This document shows, piece after piece, positions 47,615 to 59,075 of a stretch of DNA of 64,000 bases. Source of the stretch: Novosphingobium resinovorum. Lineage in GTDB: Bacteria > Pseudomonadota > Alphaproteobacteria > Sphingomonadales > Sphingomonadaceae. Each line of letters begins with the position of its first letter. The first letter of the stretch is position 1. The translations under genes and the position numbers were made by a program. The notes below the pieces were generated by a model. It was not told where the DNA came from. It ran no database searches and saw only the letters and a list, made by a program, of their open reading frames with translations. Location of the stretch: positions 222,892-286,891 of the forward strand of contig NZ_BSFC01000003.1 of assembly GCF_027922145.1 (NCBI RefSeq). Reading direction: 5' to 3'.

Positions 47615-49393
47615 ATGGCAGGCAGCAGCGATCTCTATTCCCCGATGATGTCCGACGCCCTGGTGATCCTGGGCGCGGCAGGCATCGTCATCCCGGTGTT
47701 CAACCGGTTCCGCATCACGCCCGTCATCGGCTTCATCCTCGTCGGCCTGCTGGTCGGTCCGTTCGGGCTCGGCCGCCATGTGTTCGACCATCGCTGGCTG
47801 CATTACATCACCATCACCGACCCGGACGGGCTGGATATCTTCGCCGAATTCGGCATCATCCTGCTGCTGTTCTCGATCGGTCTGGAGCTGTCCTTCGCCC
47901 GCCTGTGGGAGATGCGGCGCATGGTCTTCGGGCTGGGCTCGCTCGAACTGATTGTCATCGCCGCCTCTCTGACCTTCATCCTTGCGGCGATCGGCCAGAG
48001 CTTTTCCGGCGCCATGGCGCTGGGTCTCGCCCTCGCGCTGTCGTCCACCGCACTGGTGCTCAAGATCACCGAGACGACAACGCCGGTCGGCAAGGCCGCA
48101 CTGGCGATGCTGCTGTTCGAGGATATCGCCCTCGTCCCCATCATCTTCCTGCTCGGCGCGCTCGGCCCGCACACCGGGGACGGTGTCAGCGACCTGCTCA
48201 ACACCCTGTTGTGGGGCACCGTGGTGGTCGGCGGCCTGCTGATCTTCGGCCGCTACCTGCTGCCGCCGCTGTTCGCGCAGGCTGCCCGCACCAAGAGCCC
48301 CGAACTGTTCCTCGCCGCGAGTTTGCTGGTGGTGATCGTCGCCTCGCTGGCAACCGCCGCCGCCGGGCTTTCCCCCATCGTCGGCGCCCTCGTCGCCGGG
48401 CTGCTGATCGCCGAGACCGAGTACCATTCGGAGGTCGAGCAGATCACCGAACCGTTCAAGGGCCTCGCCCTCGGCGTCTTCCTGATCACCATCGGCATGA
48501 GCATCGACCTCTATGTCGTCTGGGAAAACCTCGCCTCGATCCTGATCGCGACGGTCGTGGTCATCGTGCTCAAATCGGTGGTGACCGGCGTGATGCTGCG
48601 GGTGATGGGCGCCCGGCGCGGCACTGCGACCGAAGCGGGCATCCTCATGTCGAGCCCTTCGGAGACCACGCTGATCGTGCTGACCGCGGCCAGCACCGCC
48701 CAGTTGATCCAGCCCGGCACGGCGCAGTTCTGGCAGATCGTCACCGCGCTCGGCCTGACGGTGACCCCGCTCCTGGCGATGGCCGGTAAGGTCATGGGCA
48801 AGCGCGTGGACGGCGCCGAAACGCCGCACCGTCCCGCCGACGACGCCACCCGCCCGCGCACGCTGATCGTCGGTTTCGGCCGCGTCGGCCACCTCGTCGC
48901 CGACATGCTGACCCGGCACGGGCGGCCCTATCTCGCCATCGACAGCGACGCCGACCTCGTGACCCACGGCCGGCGCCTCGGCTACACCGTCGCCTTCGGT
49001 AACGCGGGTCGCGGCGACGCCTTGGTGCGGCTCGGCGCGGCGGAGGCGGCGGCGGTGATCCTCACCATGGACGAGCCTGTCACCGCCCAGCGCATCGTGC
49101 GCAAACTACGCCAGCAGTTCCCCGACCTGCCGATTCTCGCCCGCGCCCGCGACGCCGACCATGCCGCCCAGCTCTACCGCGCCGGAGCCAGCTATGCCGT
49201 GCCCGAAACACTGGAAAGTTCGCTGCAGCTTTCCGAGGCCGCGCTTGTCGAAACCGGCGTCGCGATGGGACCGATCATCGCCTCGATCCACGAAAAGCGC
49301 GACGAATTCCGCGAGATGATCATGGAACGCGGCGGCCTTTCGGAGAAGCCCTCGCTGAAATCCGGCCAGCTGCGTGAGGCGGAAAGAGCTTAG
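47615..49393 (+). CDS. Kef-type monovalent cation:proton antiporter with RCK domain
   Basis: 592 residues. N-terminal transporter with about twelve helices (FRITPVIGFILVGLLVGPFG, EFGIILLLFSIGLELSFARL, FEDIALVPIIFLL), followed by a cytosolic TrkA/RCK_N domain (about 412-530) with a nucleotide site GFGRVG. This resembles YbaL/KefB/RosB exchangers, which export K+ or Na+ for H+. The ligand-binding domain suggests control by NAD(H) or a thiol. Its stop overlaps the convergent Lrp gene by four bases. Confidence 0.93.
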   Translation: MAGSSDLYSPMMSDALVILGAAGIVIPVFNRFRITPVIGFILVGLLVGPFGLGRHVFDHRWLHYITITDPDGLDIFAEFGIILLLFSIGLELSFARLWEMRRMVFGLGSLELIVIAASLTFILAAIGQSFSGAMALGLALALSSTALVLKITETTTPVGKAALAMLLFEDIALVPIIFLLGALGPHTGDGVSDLLNTLLWGTVVVGGLLIFGRYLLPPLFAQAARTKSPELFLAASLLVVIVASLATAAAGLSPIVGALVAGLLIAETEYHSEVEQITEPFKGLALGVFLITIGMSIDLYVVWENLASILIATVVVIVLKSVVTGVMLRVMGARRGTATEAGILMSSPSETTLIVLTAASTAQLIQPGTAQFWQIVTALGLTVTPLLAMAGKVMGKRVDGAETPHRPADDATRPRTLIVGFGRVGHLVADMLTRHGRPYLAIDSDADLVTHGRRLGYTVAFGNAGRGDALVRLGAAEAAAVILTMDEPVTAQRIVRKLRQQFPDLPILARARDADHAAQLYRAGASYAVPETLESSLQLSEAALVETGVAMGPIIASIHEKRDEFREMIMERGGLSEKPSLKSGQLREAERA

Positions 49394-49866
49394 GGAACAA
49401 CCACTTCCGCACCACCCTTGACCCGGTCAAGGGCGATCAGCGTGCGGAAACTCGCCACCCATTCGTGGTCGGAAAACAGCCGCCGCGTCAGCACTTCGTA
49501 GGCGCTCATGTCCGTAGTGACGACCACCAGAACGAAGCTGGTGCCGCCGGTCGTATAGTAGCACTGTTGCACTTCGGGCGTCTCGCGGAACAGCGCCTTG
49601 GCGCGATCGATACTGGCGGTGCGCTCGTCGCGCAGGAACACCTCGACGATCGCGGTGACCGTCAGCGAGAGCGCCGCCGGATCGACCAGCGCGACGTTGG
49701 CGACGATCGTGCCCGACTGCTCCATCGCCGCGATTCGCCGCTGCACCGCCGCCGCCGAGAGGTTCACCGCTTCCCCGATCGCGCGCTGGGGCGTCTTGTT
49801 ATCACGCTGCAGGATTCGCAGGATTTCACGGTCGAAGGCGTCGAGCGGGGTGGTCTTCTTGGGCAT
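49390..49866 (-). CDS. Lrp/AsnC-family transcription regulator
   Basis: 158 residues. Winged helix-turn-helix LDAFDREILRILQRDNKTPQ then RAIGEAVNLSAAAVQRRIAA, and a C-terminal RAM domain (ALSLTVTAIVEVFLRDERTA) that binds amino acids and makes oligomers. ATG 49866 (MPKKTTPLDAFDREIL) is chosen; the longer frame to 49953 lacks resemblance. Divergent from an EamA transporter; such pairs are usually regulator and target. Candidate binding repeats lie in the gap. Confidence 0.93.
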   Translation of the reverse strand: MPKKTTPLDAFDREILRILQRDNKTPQRAIGEAVNLSAAAVQRRIAAMEQSGTIVANVALVDPAALSLTVTAIVEVFLRDERTASIDRAKALFRETPEVQQCYYTTGGTSFVLVVVTTDMSAYEVLTRRLFSDHEWVASFRTLIALDRVKGGAEVVVP

Positions 49867-49938
49867 ATGCGAGTTTTTGTTGCGTTTCGCCGCTAAATCA
49901 AGAGCGCACAACCCGCTGTCCAGGTGATATTCGCTCAC

Positions 49939-49967
49939 GGCACATAACGGCACTCAGCGGCACATAA
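49939..49967. promoter_or_regulatory. direct repeat GGCACATAA in the Lrp/EamA gap
   Basis: GGCACATAA occurs at 49939-49947 and 49959-49967, 20 bases apart (about two helical turns), between the divergent Lrp and EamA genes. This fits a dimer or octamer binding site for the Lrp-type regulator. Confidence 0.5.
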
Positions 49968-49979
49968 AGCTACCACACG

Positions 49980-50918
49980 ATGACCACAGGCACGGCAATC
50001 CCCACTGACAACCGCCTGACCGGCGTGCTCTGCGGCATCGGCGCGGGGGCCTTGTGGGGCCTCGTGTTCCTGGCGCCCGAACTGGCGGGCAGCTTCTCCC
50101 CCCTCCAGCTGAGCATCGGCCGCTACCTGTGTTACGGAGCCGCATCGGCCGTGCTGATCGCCCCGCGCCGCCGCCAGGTCTTCTCAGCACTGACCCGGCG
50201 CGAGTGGTGGAGCCTCGCCTGGCTCGCCCTGCTCGGCAACACCGCCTACTTCGTGTTCCTCGCCAGCGCCGTGCAATCGGGCGGGGTCGCGATGACCTCG
50301 CTGGTGATCGGCTTCCTGCCCGTAGCGGTGACCATCGTGGGCAGCCGCGACCATGGTGCCGTACCGCTGCGCCGCCTCGCGCCCTCGCTGCTGCTCTGCG
50401 CCGGAGGAGCGGTCTGCATCGGCTGGCAGTCGCTGGCCTCGCCCGCCTCCGGATCGACGACCGCGCAACTGACCGGCCTCGCCTGCGCCATCGGCGCGCT
50501 CGCCTCGTGGACCACGTTCGCGATCGGCAATGCCCGCTGCCTCGTCCGTACCAAAGTCTCAGTCCATGAGTGGAACCTGCTGACCGGCCTCGTCACCGGA
50601 GCGCAGGCCCTGCTCCTCCTCCCCGTCTCGCTCGTGCTGGAGGACTGGCGCCGCCCCGCCCCCGAATGGCTGACTTTCGCGGCCGTCTGCGTCGCCGTCG
50701 CGCTCCTCGCCTCGATTCTCGGCAATGCGCTGTGGAACCGGATGAGCCGCCTGCTGCCACTCACCCTCGTCGGCCAGATGATCCTGTTCGAAACGCTGTT
50801 CGCGCTGATCTACGGCTTCGCATGGGAAGGCCGCCTGCCGACGCCGATGGAACTGGCGGCCTTCACGCTAGTCGTAGCGAGCGTGGTCACCTGCCTTTCG
50901 GCGCATCGCCGCCCCTGA
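49980..50918 (+). CDS. EamA/DMT-family transporter
   Basis: 312 residues with about ten membrane helices in two EamA halves (GAGALWGLVFLAPELAGSFS; AQLTGLACAIGALASWTTFA). These exporters or importers move amino acids or other metabolites; the neighbouring Lrp regulator favours amino acid efflux. The start is ATG 49980 with no strong ribosome binding site. Its end is next to a family C repeat and convergent with glsA. Confidence 0.9.
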   Translation: MTTGTAIPTDNRLTGVLCGIGAGALWGLVFLAPELAGSFSPLQLSIGRYLCYGAASAVLIAPRRRQVFSALTRREWWSLAWLALLGNTAYFVFLASAVQSGGVAMTSLVIGFLPVAVTIVGSRDHGAVPLRRLAPSLLLCAGGAVCIGWQSLASPASGSTTAQLTGLACAIGALASWTTFAIGNARCLVRTKVSVHEWNLLTGLVTGAQALLLLPVSLVLEDWRRPAPEWLTFAAVCVAVALLASILGNALWNRMSRLLPLTLVGQMILFETLFALIYGFAWEGRLPTPMELAAFTLVVASVVTCLSAHRRP

Positions 50919-50919
50919 T

Positions 50920-50998
50920 TCGTCATTGCGAGCACAGCGAAGCAATCCAGGGCAGCATTACACCGCTCTGGATTGCTTCGCTCTGCTCGCAATGACGA
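50920..50998. repeat. family C palindromic repeat, copy 2
   Basis: Left arm from 50920 and right arm to 50998 are 31-bp reverse complements with one mismatch, between the convergent EamA and glsA genes. Confidence 0.9.
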
Positions 50999-51024
50999 TT
51001 GGTGGAAAGCCCCACCTCAAGGAC

Positions 51025-51960
51025 CTATCCCCTCGGCTCGAACACCGACCATCCCGTGCGGTGGACAAGCTGTTCCAGCGCCAGTTGCCCGAGGTGCGAG
51101 TTGCCCGCCTCGTTCAGCCCCGGCGACCACACCGCGATGCTGGCGATCCCCGGAGCCACCGACAAGATGCCGCCCCCGACCCCCGACTTGCCCGGCAGGC
51201 CGATGCGATAGGCGAAGTCGCCCGAATTGTCGTAGTGCCCGCAGGACATCATCAGCGCATTGATGCGCCGCGCCCGCCGTGCAGTGACCACCCGGTGCCC
51301 CTCCACACGCCCGTCCCCCATCAGGAAGCGCCCCGCCATTGCCAACTGCCGACAGCTCATCGCCAGCGCGCAGAAGTGGAAATAGGTGCCCAGCACCAGT
51401 TCCACGTCGCCATGGATGTTCCCGAAGGCGCGCATGTAATTGGCCAGCGCCATGTTGCGAAAGCCGGTCTCCTGCTCGGCGCGGGCGACGGTCTCGTCTA
51501 TGCGGATCGTATCGTCGTCGCCCGCCAGTTCGCGCACGAAACGCAGCATCTGCCCGATCGCCTCGCGCGGCTGCAACCGGCCAAGCAGCACATCGCACAC
51601 CACGATAGCCCCGGCGTTGATGAAGGGATTGCGCGGAATGCCGTGCTCGGTTTCCAGTTGGACGATGGAGTTGAACGCCGACCCCGAAGGCTCGCGGCCC
51701 ACCCGGTTCCACAACTGGTCCCCCACCGCGCCCAATGCCAGCGTCAACGCGAAGACCTTGGAGATCGACTGGATCGAAAACGCCTCGTCCGCATCGCCTG
51801 CGGCGTGAACCGTGCCGTCGGCCATGACCACGGCGATGCCGAACTTGTCGGCCGGAACCGACGCGAGCGGCGGAATATAGGAGGCGACGGTGCCGCGCTC
51901 GGCAATGCCGCGCATTTCCTCGGCGATATCGGCGACGATTTCAGCAAGGTCGGACGCCAT
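51025..51960 (-). CDS. glsA: glutaminase
   Basis: 311 residues. Hydrolyses glutamine to glutamate and ammonia. Serine-hydrolase-like fold with the SxxK dyad Ser65/Lys68 (SIQSISK), plus [30 protein letters not shown] and [15 protein letters not shown] that are typical of glutaminase A/B. No signal peptide, so cytosolic. It lies after the repeat at 51974 and is transcribed in the same direction as alaS. Confidence 0.95.
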   Translation of the reverse strand: MASDLAEIVADIAEEMRGIAERGTVASYIPPLASVPADKFGIAVVMADGTVHAAGDADEAFSIQSISKVFALTLALGAVGDQLWNRVGREPSGSAFNSIVQLETEHGIPRNPFINAGAIVVCDVLLGRLQPREAIGQMLRFVRELAGDDDTIRIDETVARAEQETGFRNMALANYMRAFGNIHGDVELVLGTYFHFCALAMSCRQLAMAGRFLMGDGRVEGHRVVTARRARRINALMMSCGHYDNSGDFAYRIGLPGKSGVGGGILSVAPGIASIAVWSPGLNEAGNSHLGQLALEQLVHRTGWSVFEPRG

Positions 51961-51973
51961 TACAACTCCCGTC

Positions 51974-52079
51974 GTCCCGGACTTGATCCGGGACCGCTGG
52001 CCGTGAACGACCCACCTCGCACCGCGCGCGGCCGCCTCTCACCTAAAGACAGCCACCGGTCCCGGATCAAGTCCGGGAC
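51974..52079. repeat. family A palindromic repeat, copy 3
   Basis: Arms 51974-52001 and 52052-52079 are reverse complements with one mismatch over 28 bases. It lies between alaS and glsA, both on the minus strand. Confidence 0.9.
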
Positions 52080-52102
52080 GACGCCTCATTCGCAGCCAGC
52101 GG

Positions 52103-54751
52103 TTACCCCGCCAGCGCCGCCTTCACCGCCGCGATGGCATCCGCCGCCTTGTCGCCGTCGGGACCGCCGCCCTGCGCCATGTCGGCGCGGCCGCCGCCGC
52201 CCTTGCCGCCAAGCGCCTCGACGCCCTTGCGGACGAGTTCGACCGCGCTGACGGTGCCGGTGAGGTCTTCGGTGACGGCAGCGGCGATGCTCGCCTTGCC
52301 CTCGTTCACCGCGACGATCGCCGCCACGCCCGAACCGAGCCGCTGCTTGGCCTGATCGAGCAGCCCGCGCAATTCCTTGGGATCGAGACCTTCGAGCACC
52401 TGCCCGGAGAACTTCACGCCGCCTACGTCCTCGTCAGCCGCCTCGGCCTTCGCGCCGCCACCGCCGAGGGCAAGCGCCTTCTTCGCCTCGGCCAGTTCGC
52501 GCTCCAGCTTGCGGCGTTCGTCGAGCAGCGCGGCGACGCGGGCTTCCACGTCCTCCGGCGTCGTGCGCAGCAGGCTGGCGGCGTTCTTCAGCGCATCCTC
52601 GCGGCCGACCAGCCACTGGCGCGCGCCCTCGCCGGTCATCGCCTCGATACGGCGCACACCCGAGGACACCGCGCTTTCCGACACGATGCGGAACACACCG
52701 ATGTCGCCGGTGGCGCGCACGTGGGTGCCGCCGCAAAGCTCGACCGAATACGTCCGGTCGCCGGAATGGCGGCCCATCGAGAGTACGCGGACTTCGTCGC
52801 CGTACTTCTCGCCGAACAGCGCCATGGCGCCTGCTCCGATGGCGTCTTCCGGCGTCATCAGGCGGGTGAGCACCTGCTCGTTGGCACGGACTTCGGCGTT
52901 CACCTCGGCCTCGATCGCGGCGATGTCGTCGTCGGAAAGCGCCTTGGGGTGCGAGAAGTCGAAGCGCAGACGGTCCGCCGCAACAAGCGAGCCCTTCTGC
53001 GTGACATGGTCGCCCAGACGGCCGCGCAGTGCCGCATGCAGCAGGTGCGTCGCGGAGTGGTTGGCGCGCACGGCATCGCGGCGCTCGACATCGACCGCCA
53101 TGGCGACGGCATCGCCCAGCTTGATCGTGCCCGCCTCGACCGTGCCGCTCATCGCGTGCAGGCGGCCGAGCGGCTTGGCGGTGTCGGTTACGGTGATCTT
53201 GAGGCCGTTCGCGCCAGAGATCGAGCCGCGATCGCCTTCCTGACCACCCGATTCGCCGTAGAACGGGGTCTGGTTGGTGAGCACGACGACCTCGTCGCCC
53301 GCGTTCGCCGACTGGACTTCCTTGCCGTCCTTCACCAGCGCCACGACCTGGCCTTCGCCGGTGGTGGAGGTGTAGCCGGTGAACTCGCTGGCGCCTTCGC
53401 GCTCGGCGATGTCGAACCACACTTCGCTGTCGGCGGCCTGGCCCGAACCCTTCCACGCGGCGCGCGCGGCGGCCTTCTGCTGCGCCATGGCGGCGTCGAA
53501 GCCCGCCTTGTCGACCGCGATGCCGCGCGAACGCAGGGCGTCTTCGGTCAGGTCATAGGGGAAGCCGAAAGTGTCGTAGAGCTTGAACGCGGTTTCGCCC
53601 GGAAGTTCGCCGCCCTCGCCCATGCCGGTGGTCGCCTCGTCGAGCAGCTTGATGCCGTTCGACAGGGTGCGGCGGAACTGTACTTCCTCGCGCTCCAGCG
53701 TCTCTTCGATCAGCGGCTGAGCCCGGCCGAGTTCGGGATAGGCCTGGCCCATCTCAGCGACTAGCGCGGGCACTAGACGGTGCATCAACGGATCGTGCGC
53801 GCCCAGCAGGTGCGCATGGCGCATGGCGCGGCGCATGATGCGGCGCAGGACATAGCCGCGACCCTCGTTCGAAGGCAGCACGCCATCGGCCAGCAGGAAG
53901 CTGGTCGAGCGCAGGTGATCGGCGATCACGCGGTGGCTGGCGCGGCTGTCACCCTCGGCGGCAACGCCGGTCAGGCTTTCCGACGCGGCGATCAGCGCCT
54001 TGAAGGTGTCGATGTCGTAGTTGTCGTGCACGCCCTGCATGACGGCGGAGATGCGCTCCAGACCCATGCCGGTGTCGATCGAGGGCTTGGGCAGGTTGCC
54101 GACGATCTCGCCCGCCGACTGCTCGAACTGCATGAACACGAGGTTCCAGATCTCGATGAAGCGGTCGCCGTCCTCTTCCGGCGATCCCGGAGGGCCGCCC
54201 CAGATGTGGTCGCCATGATCGAAGAAGATTTCCGAGCACGGACCGCACGGGCCTTCATCACCCATCGCCCAGAAGTTGTCCTTCGTGGGGATGCGGATGA
54301 TCTTCTGCTCGGGCAGACCGGCGATCTTCTTCCACAAGTCGAAGGCTTCGTCGTCGGTATGATAGACGGTGACCAGCAGCTTCTCGACCGGCAGGCCCCA
54401 CTCCTTCGTCAGCAGCGTCCACGCATGGGTGATCGCCTGCTCCTTGAAGTAATCGCCGAACGAGAAATTGCCGAGCATCTCGAAGAACGTGTGATGGCGC
54501 GCGGTGTAGCCGACGTTATCGAGATCGTTGTGCTTACCGCCCGCGCGAACGCACTTCTGCGAGGACGTGGCGCGCGGCGTGGCGCGGGTTTCCAGGCCGG
54601 TGAACACGTTCTTGAACGGCACCATGCCCGCATTGACGAACATCAGCGTCGGGTCGTTGTAAGGAACGAGCGGCGCGGACTGCACGGCCTCATGACCATT
54701 GCTGGCGAAGTAGTCGAGGAAGGACCGGCGGATGTCGTTCGTAGTCTGCAT
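52103..54751 (-). CDS. alaS: alanyl-tRNA synthetase
   Basis: 882 residues. Class II synthetase charging tRNA-Ala. N-terminal catalytic domain ([35 protein letters not shown]), tRNA recognition part, editing domain with HSATHLLH and [10 protein letters not shown] zinc ligands, and the C-terminal C-Ala domain with coiled coil and a Gly-rich linker ([15 protein letters not shown]). All four parts present at standard length. The start [17 protein letters not shown] is normal for the family. Confidence 0.97.
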   Translation of the reverse strand: MQTTNDIRRSFLDYFASNGHEAVQSAPLVPYNDPTLMFVNAGMVPFKNVFTGLETRATPRATSSQKCVRAGGKHNDLDNVGYTARHHTFFEMLGNFSFGDYFKEQAITHAWTLLTKEWGLPVEKLLVTVYHTDDEAFDLWKKIAGLPEQKIIRIPTKDNFWAMGDEGPCGPCSEIFFDHGDHIWGGPPGSPEEDGDRFIEIWNLVFMQFEQSAGEIVGNLPKPSIDTGMGLERISAVMQGVHDNYDIDTFKALIAASESLTGVAAEGDSRASHRVIADHLRSTSFLLADGVLPSNEGRGYVLRRIMRRAMRHAHLLGAHDPLMHRLVPALVAEMGQAYPELGRAQPLIEETLEREEVQFRRTLSNGIKLLDEATTGMGEGGELPGETAFKLYDTFGFPYDLTEDALRSRGIAVDKAGFDAAMAQQKAAARAAWKGSGQAADSEVWFDIAEREGASEFTGYTSTTGEGQVVALVKDGKEVQSANAGDEVVVLTNQTPFYGESGGQEGDRGSISGANGLKITVTDTAKPLGRLHAMSGTVEAGTIKLGDAVAMAVDVERRDAVRANHSATHLLHAALRGRLGDHVTQKGSLVAADRLRFDFSHPKALSDDDIAAIEAEVNAEVRANEQVLTRLMTPEDAIGAGAMALFGEKYGDEVRVLSMGRHSGDRTYSVELCGGTHVRATGDIGVFRIVSESAVSSGVRRIEAMTGEGARQWLVGREDALKNAASLLRTTPEDVEARVAALLDERRKLERELAEAKKALALGGGGAKAEAADEDVGGVKFSGQVLEGLDPKELRGLLDQAKQRLGSGVAAIVAVNEGKASIAAAVTEDLTGTVSAVELVRKGVEALGGKGGGGRADMAQGGGPDGDKAADAIAAVKAALAG

Positions 54752-55079
54752 GATTTGCGCCGATAATGGACACCGCGCGCGGCGGCAAGCGGGAGTCTGC
54801 GGTCAGACTGGTCGGGAATTGCGATGATACGCCGGTTTTTGCACCATAGTGGCGGGCGGGTTACGGAAGAAGGGAAGAAGACGCAGGGGAGCATAGCCCC
54901 CCTGCACCCCCATTACCTGTCGTCGCCGCGCGTGCAGCAGTCTTGGGTACGCATTGCCTTCGTGGATCACGGTGCCGCGGGCTATTTCGACATGGAAGAC
55001 GGCTTCGCCGCGGAAAGCGCATGACTGTGAACGATTCTCTGCGTGAGCACTGCAAGCGCTTCAGTCGTATATTCAGAGG
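54752..55079. other. intergenic region upstream of alaS
   Basis: 328 bases between alaS and a 39-codon frame. A plus-strand frame ending at 55024 has coding-like codon use over its last 30 codons (FVDHGAAGYFDMEDGFAAES), but no clear start or resemblance; I leave it as a weak possibility. No RNA gene is seen. Confidence 0.4.
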
Positions 55080-55199
55080 ATGTCCAAGATCGAACAATCC
55101 CTCGCCCTGCCCTTGCGGCGCCTGACCAATCCCATCCAACTGAGCATCGGCGCCGCCGTGACAGTAGCCGGTACCATCCTGGCCCTGTCCCACCTCTGA
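55080..55199 (+). CDS. small hydrophobic protein, 39 residues
   Basis: MSKIEQSLALPLRRLTNPIQ then LSIGAAVTVAGTILALSHL. A short charged N terminus and one hydrophobic helix (about 20-39). The only in-frame start is ATG 55080 because TGA is in frame at 55044. There is no normal ribosome binding site: AGAGG directly touches the ATG. A TATATT at 55068-55073 lies about seven bases upstream, as expected for a -10 element and a leaderless mRNA starting at the ATG. It is convergent with recA, with a family C repeat between, as for other gene pairs here. Function unknown. Confidence 0.5.
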   Translation: MSKIEQSLALPLRRLTNPIQLSIGAAVTVAGTILALSHL

Positions 55200-55212
55200 T
55201 TTCTTCCATCGC

Positions 55213-55290
55213 TCGTCATTGCGAGCGCAGCGAAGCAATCCAGGGCAGCGTAAACCGCCATGGATTGCTTCGCTGCGCTCGCAATGACGA
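55213..55290. repeat. family C palindromic repeat, copy 3
   Basis: Arms of 30 bp (from 55213 and to 55290) are exact reverse complements. It lies between the 39-residue gene and convergent recA. Confidence 0.92.
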
Positions 55291-55393
55291 GGACTTTGCC
55301 CGACAGCCCAACGCCGCTGCAAGACGCGAGGCCGACAGTCCCGGGAGCGCGAGGGTGTTAACCCTCGCATTCATACTTCAATCTCTTCCCGAA

Positions 55394-55423
55394 ACAAAAA
55401 ACCCCGACATTCCTGCCGGGGTT
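55394..55423 (-). terminator. Rho-independent terminator of recA
   Basis: On the minus strand AACCCCGGCA pairs with TGTCGGGGTT (one G-T wobble) around a GGAA tetraloop, followed by TTTTGTTT. It starts 11 bases after the recA stop. Confidence 0.9.
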
Positions 55424-55433
55424 CCTTGTCGGA

Positions 55434-56504
<1,071 letters not shown>

Positions 56505-56580
56505 ATTACTTACCTCCTGCTACCTAGCTGACCGGAAAGGTCAACGTCACGAAGCGACCTGTACTCGCTTCGTTCCACCA

Positions 56581-56595
56581 GAACAAGACAGGAAC
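56581..56595. promoter_or_regulatory. LexA (SOS) box upstream of recA
   Basis: GAACAAGACAGGAAC fits GAAC-N7-GAAC (GTTC-N7-GTTC on the minus strand), the alphaproteobacterial LexA site, 77 bases before the recA ATG. Confidence 0.85.
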
Positions 56596-56626
56596 TTCGG
56601 CAGATTTCCGTTTTTTAACGCGGGAA

Positions 56627-59062
56627 TCAGCCCTTGACGGTCTGCGCCAGAACTTCCCCGACTTTTTCGGAGAGCTGCTGGACCGAGAACGGCTTGGGCA
56701 TGAACCAGGCGTTGGGGATGCCGATCTGCTTGCGCAGCTGCTCCTCCGCATAGCCCGACATGAACAGCACCGGCAGGTCGGGCGCGAAGCGGCGAATCTC
56801 GCGCGCCATGGCCGGACCGTCGAGCGTGGGCATGACGACGTCGGAGACGACGAGGTCGAACTGGCCGCCCTCCTCCACCAGTTCGAGGCCCTCTTCACCG
56901 TCGCGCGCGCAGGTGACCTGGTAGCCCTGCCGGGTGAGCGCGCGTTCGGCGACGATGCGCACCGGGTCTTCGTCCTCGACCAGCAGGATCGAACCGCCGC
57001 CCGCCCACTGCGTCGGCGGCGGGGTGGGGGCGACGATCGCCTTTTCAGGGAGGCTGCCGGGGGTCGCGTGGTGGACGGGAAGATAGACGGTGAAGCGCGT
57101 GCCGCCGCCTTTGCCGTTTTGGCCCACGTCGGTCTCGGCGAAGATGAAGCCGCCCGACTGCTTGACGATGCCGTAGACCGTCGAGAGGCCGAGGCCGGTG
57201 CCCTTGCCCTGCTCCTTGGTGGTGAAGAACGGCTCGAAGATCTTGCCGAGGATTTCGGGCGGGATGCCACCGCCGGTGTCCTCAACGATGAGGGCGGTGT
57301 ACTCGCCCGCCGGGATGATTTCCGAGCGCATCGCGCGCACATCGGTGGTGGTGATGCGGCGAGTGGCGAGGGTCAGCTTGCCCGCGCCGTCGCCGCGCGA
57401 TTGCATGGCGTCGCGGGCGTTGACGCACAAGTTGACGATGACCTGCTCAAGCTGCGTCGGGTCGGCACGGACGGGGCCGAGATCGCGGTCGTGGGTGACG
57501 GCAAGCTGGATTTTCTCGCCGATCAGGCGGCGCAGCATCTGCGAGACGTCGGCGACGACGTCGGGCACCTGGATCACCTCGGGCCGCAGGGTCTGCTGGC
57601 GCGAGAAGGCGAGCAACTGGCGGGTCAGCGAGGCGGCGCGGTTGGAGTTGGCGCGGATCTGCTGGATGTCGTCATAGTCCGAATCGCCCGGCGTATGGCG
57701 CATCAGCATGAGGTCGCAGGTGCCGAGAATGGCGGTGAGCACATTGTTGAAATCGTGCGCGACGCCGCCCGCAAGCTGGCCCACCGCCTGCATCTTGGTG
57801 GCCTGTGCGACCTGACGCTTGAGGCGCATTTCCTCAGAGGTATCGGTAAGCCCGAGCAACACAGCGGCATCGCCAAGGCCGCGCACGCCCGCGAGGCTGA
57901 GCGAGACGGGATCATCCGGCTGACTGGTCAGGCGGATCGCGAGGTCTCCCGCCGCAGCCGGGCCTTGCGCGAAGCGACGGATCGCTTCGGACAGCGCGCG
58001 CTTGTCATCCTTGACGACGAGGTCGGTCGGGTAGGTCGGCGGCTCCTGCCCTTCGTGGCCGGCCGCGCGCATGAAGGCCGGGTTGGCGAAGAGGAGGCGT
58101 CCGTCGCGGTCGGCCATGGCGAGGCCAAGCGGGAGCTGGCTGAGAAGTGCCTCCAGATGCGGCGCGGAGCCGGTGCCGCCGCCTCCGGTGCCGATGCCCT
58201 GCGAGGCCTCGACCACGAGCATCAGCGACGGGGTCGTGTTGGGGTCGGCCTCGTCGGTACGGTCAGGGTCGGTGACGGGGACGTGATAGAGTACCAGCGC
58301 GCCGCCGCGCCCGCCATCGCGCGCCCAGCCGATCCGCTCGCCCTCCTCCTGCCCGAGCAGCGCGACGAAGTCGGCGCCGGTCATGTCGGCATGGGCATCA
58401 CCGGTGGCGCGCAGGGCGAAACCGGCGCTCGCGGCGCGGATGGTGCCGTCGGGATCGACCAGCGCGGCGGCGATGCCCGCCTTGGAAAGGCCGCGTCCCA
58501 GCTTGCCATCAAGCTGCGCGACGAGTTCGCCGACCGGGTCGCTGGAGCCGATGGCGCCGATGCGCCAGACGAGGAAATCGTCGCCCCTGCCGGTGCGGCG
58601 CACGTCTGCGCGCCAGTGGACGCCGTCCTCGTTGGCAATCTCGGCCGTGCCGTGACCGTCGCGCCAGGCGCGACGAGTGGCTTCGGCGAGGCGTTCGAGC
58701 GAGATCGGCAGAACCGGCAGGCTGGGCGGCGCGGCAGCGGGGCCGAACCAGTTTTCGAAACAGGAATTGGCGCAAGTCAGGCGCCCGGCACGGTCGGTGA
58801 CGGCAATCGCCATGTCGGCGCGCTCGATCCCGGCGACGGTGACCGACCAGTCGGGCTGGGCGAACTCGACCTCGGCGGCGGGCGCGCGGCGACGGGCAAG
58901 CGCCCATGCGCCTGCACCGAACACGAGGATCGCGGCGAGGAACGTCGCCATCAGCAGCACGTCGCCCGAGACGATCCAGATCAGCACGGCGCTCAGAAGC
59001 AGGGCTCCGACGACGACGAGGACGTCAGTGCGCAGTCCGGGGCGCTGTATGCCAGAGTTCAT
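56627..59062 (-). CDS. cckA: cell-cycle hybrid histidine kinase CckA
   Basis: 811 residues. Two membrane helices near the N terminus (about 12-52), PAS-like sensor parts (about 80-400), a HisKA/HATPase core with His436 in [12 protein letters not shown] and [18 protein letters not shown], and a C-terminal receiver with Asp741 (VSDVVMP). CckA feeds phosphate through ChpT to CtrA and CpdR, controlling the cell cycle or, in many sphingomonads, motility and other CtrA targets. Its role here is consistent with sciP in the same window. It is the last gene of the smpB-DUF2062-cckA row. Confidence 0.95.
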   Translation of the reverse strand: MNSGIQRPGLRTDVLVVVGALLLSAVLIWIVSGDVLLMATFLAAILVFGAGAWALARRRAPAAEVEFAQPDWSVTVAGIERADMAIAVTDRAGRLTCANSCFENWFGPAAAPPSLPVLPISLERLAEATRRAWRDGHGTAEIANEDGVHWRADVRRTGRGDDFLVWRIGAIGSSDPVGELVAQLDGKLGRGLSKAGIAAALVDPDGTIRAASAGFALRATGDAHADMTGADFVALLGQEEGERIGWARDGGRGGALVLYHVPVTDPDRTDEADPNTTPSLMLVVEASQGIGTGGGGTGSAPHLEALLSQLPLGLAMADRDGRLLFANPAFMRAAGHEGQEPPTYPTDLVVKDDKRALSEAIRRFAQGPAAAGDLAIRLTSQPDDPVSLSLAGVRGLGDAAVLLGLTDTSEEMRLKRQVAQATKMQAVGQLAGGVAHDFNNVLTAILGTCDLMLMRHTPGDSDYDDIQQIRANSNRAASLTRQLLAFSRQQTLRPEVIQVPDVVADVSQMLRRLIGEKIQLAVTHDRDLGPVRADPTQLEQVIVNLCVNARDAMQSRGDGAGKLTLATRRITTTDVRAMRSEIIPAGEYTALIVEDTGGGIPPEILGKIFEPFFTTKEQGKGTGLGLSTVYGIVKQSGGFIFAETDVGQNGKGGGTRFTVYLPVHHATPGSLPEKAIVAPTPPPTQWAGGGSILLVEDEDPVRIVAERALTRQGYQVTCARDGEEGLELVEEGGQFDLVVSDVVMPTLDGPAMAREIRRFAPDLPVLFMSGYAEEQLRKQIGIPNAWFMPKPFSVQQLSEKVGEVLAQTVKG

Positions 59063-59075
59063 GCAGAGACTTCAT

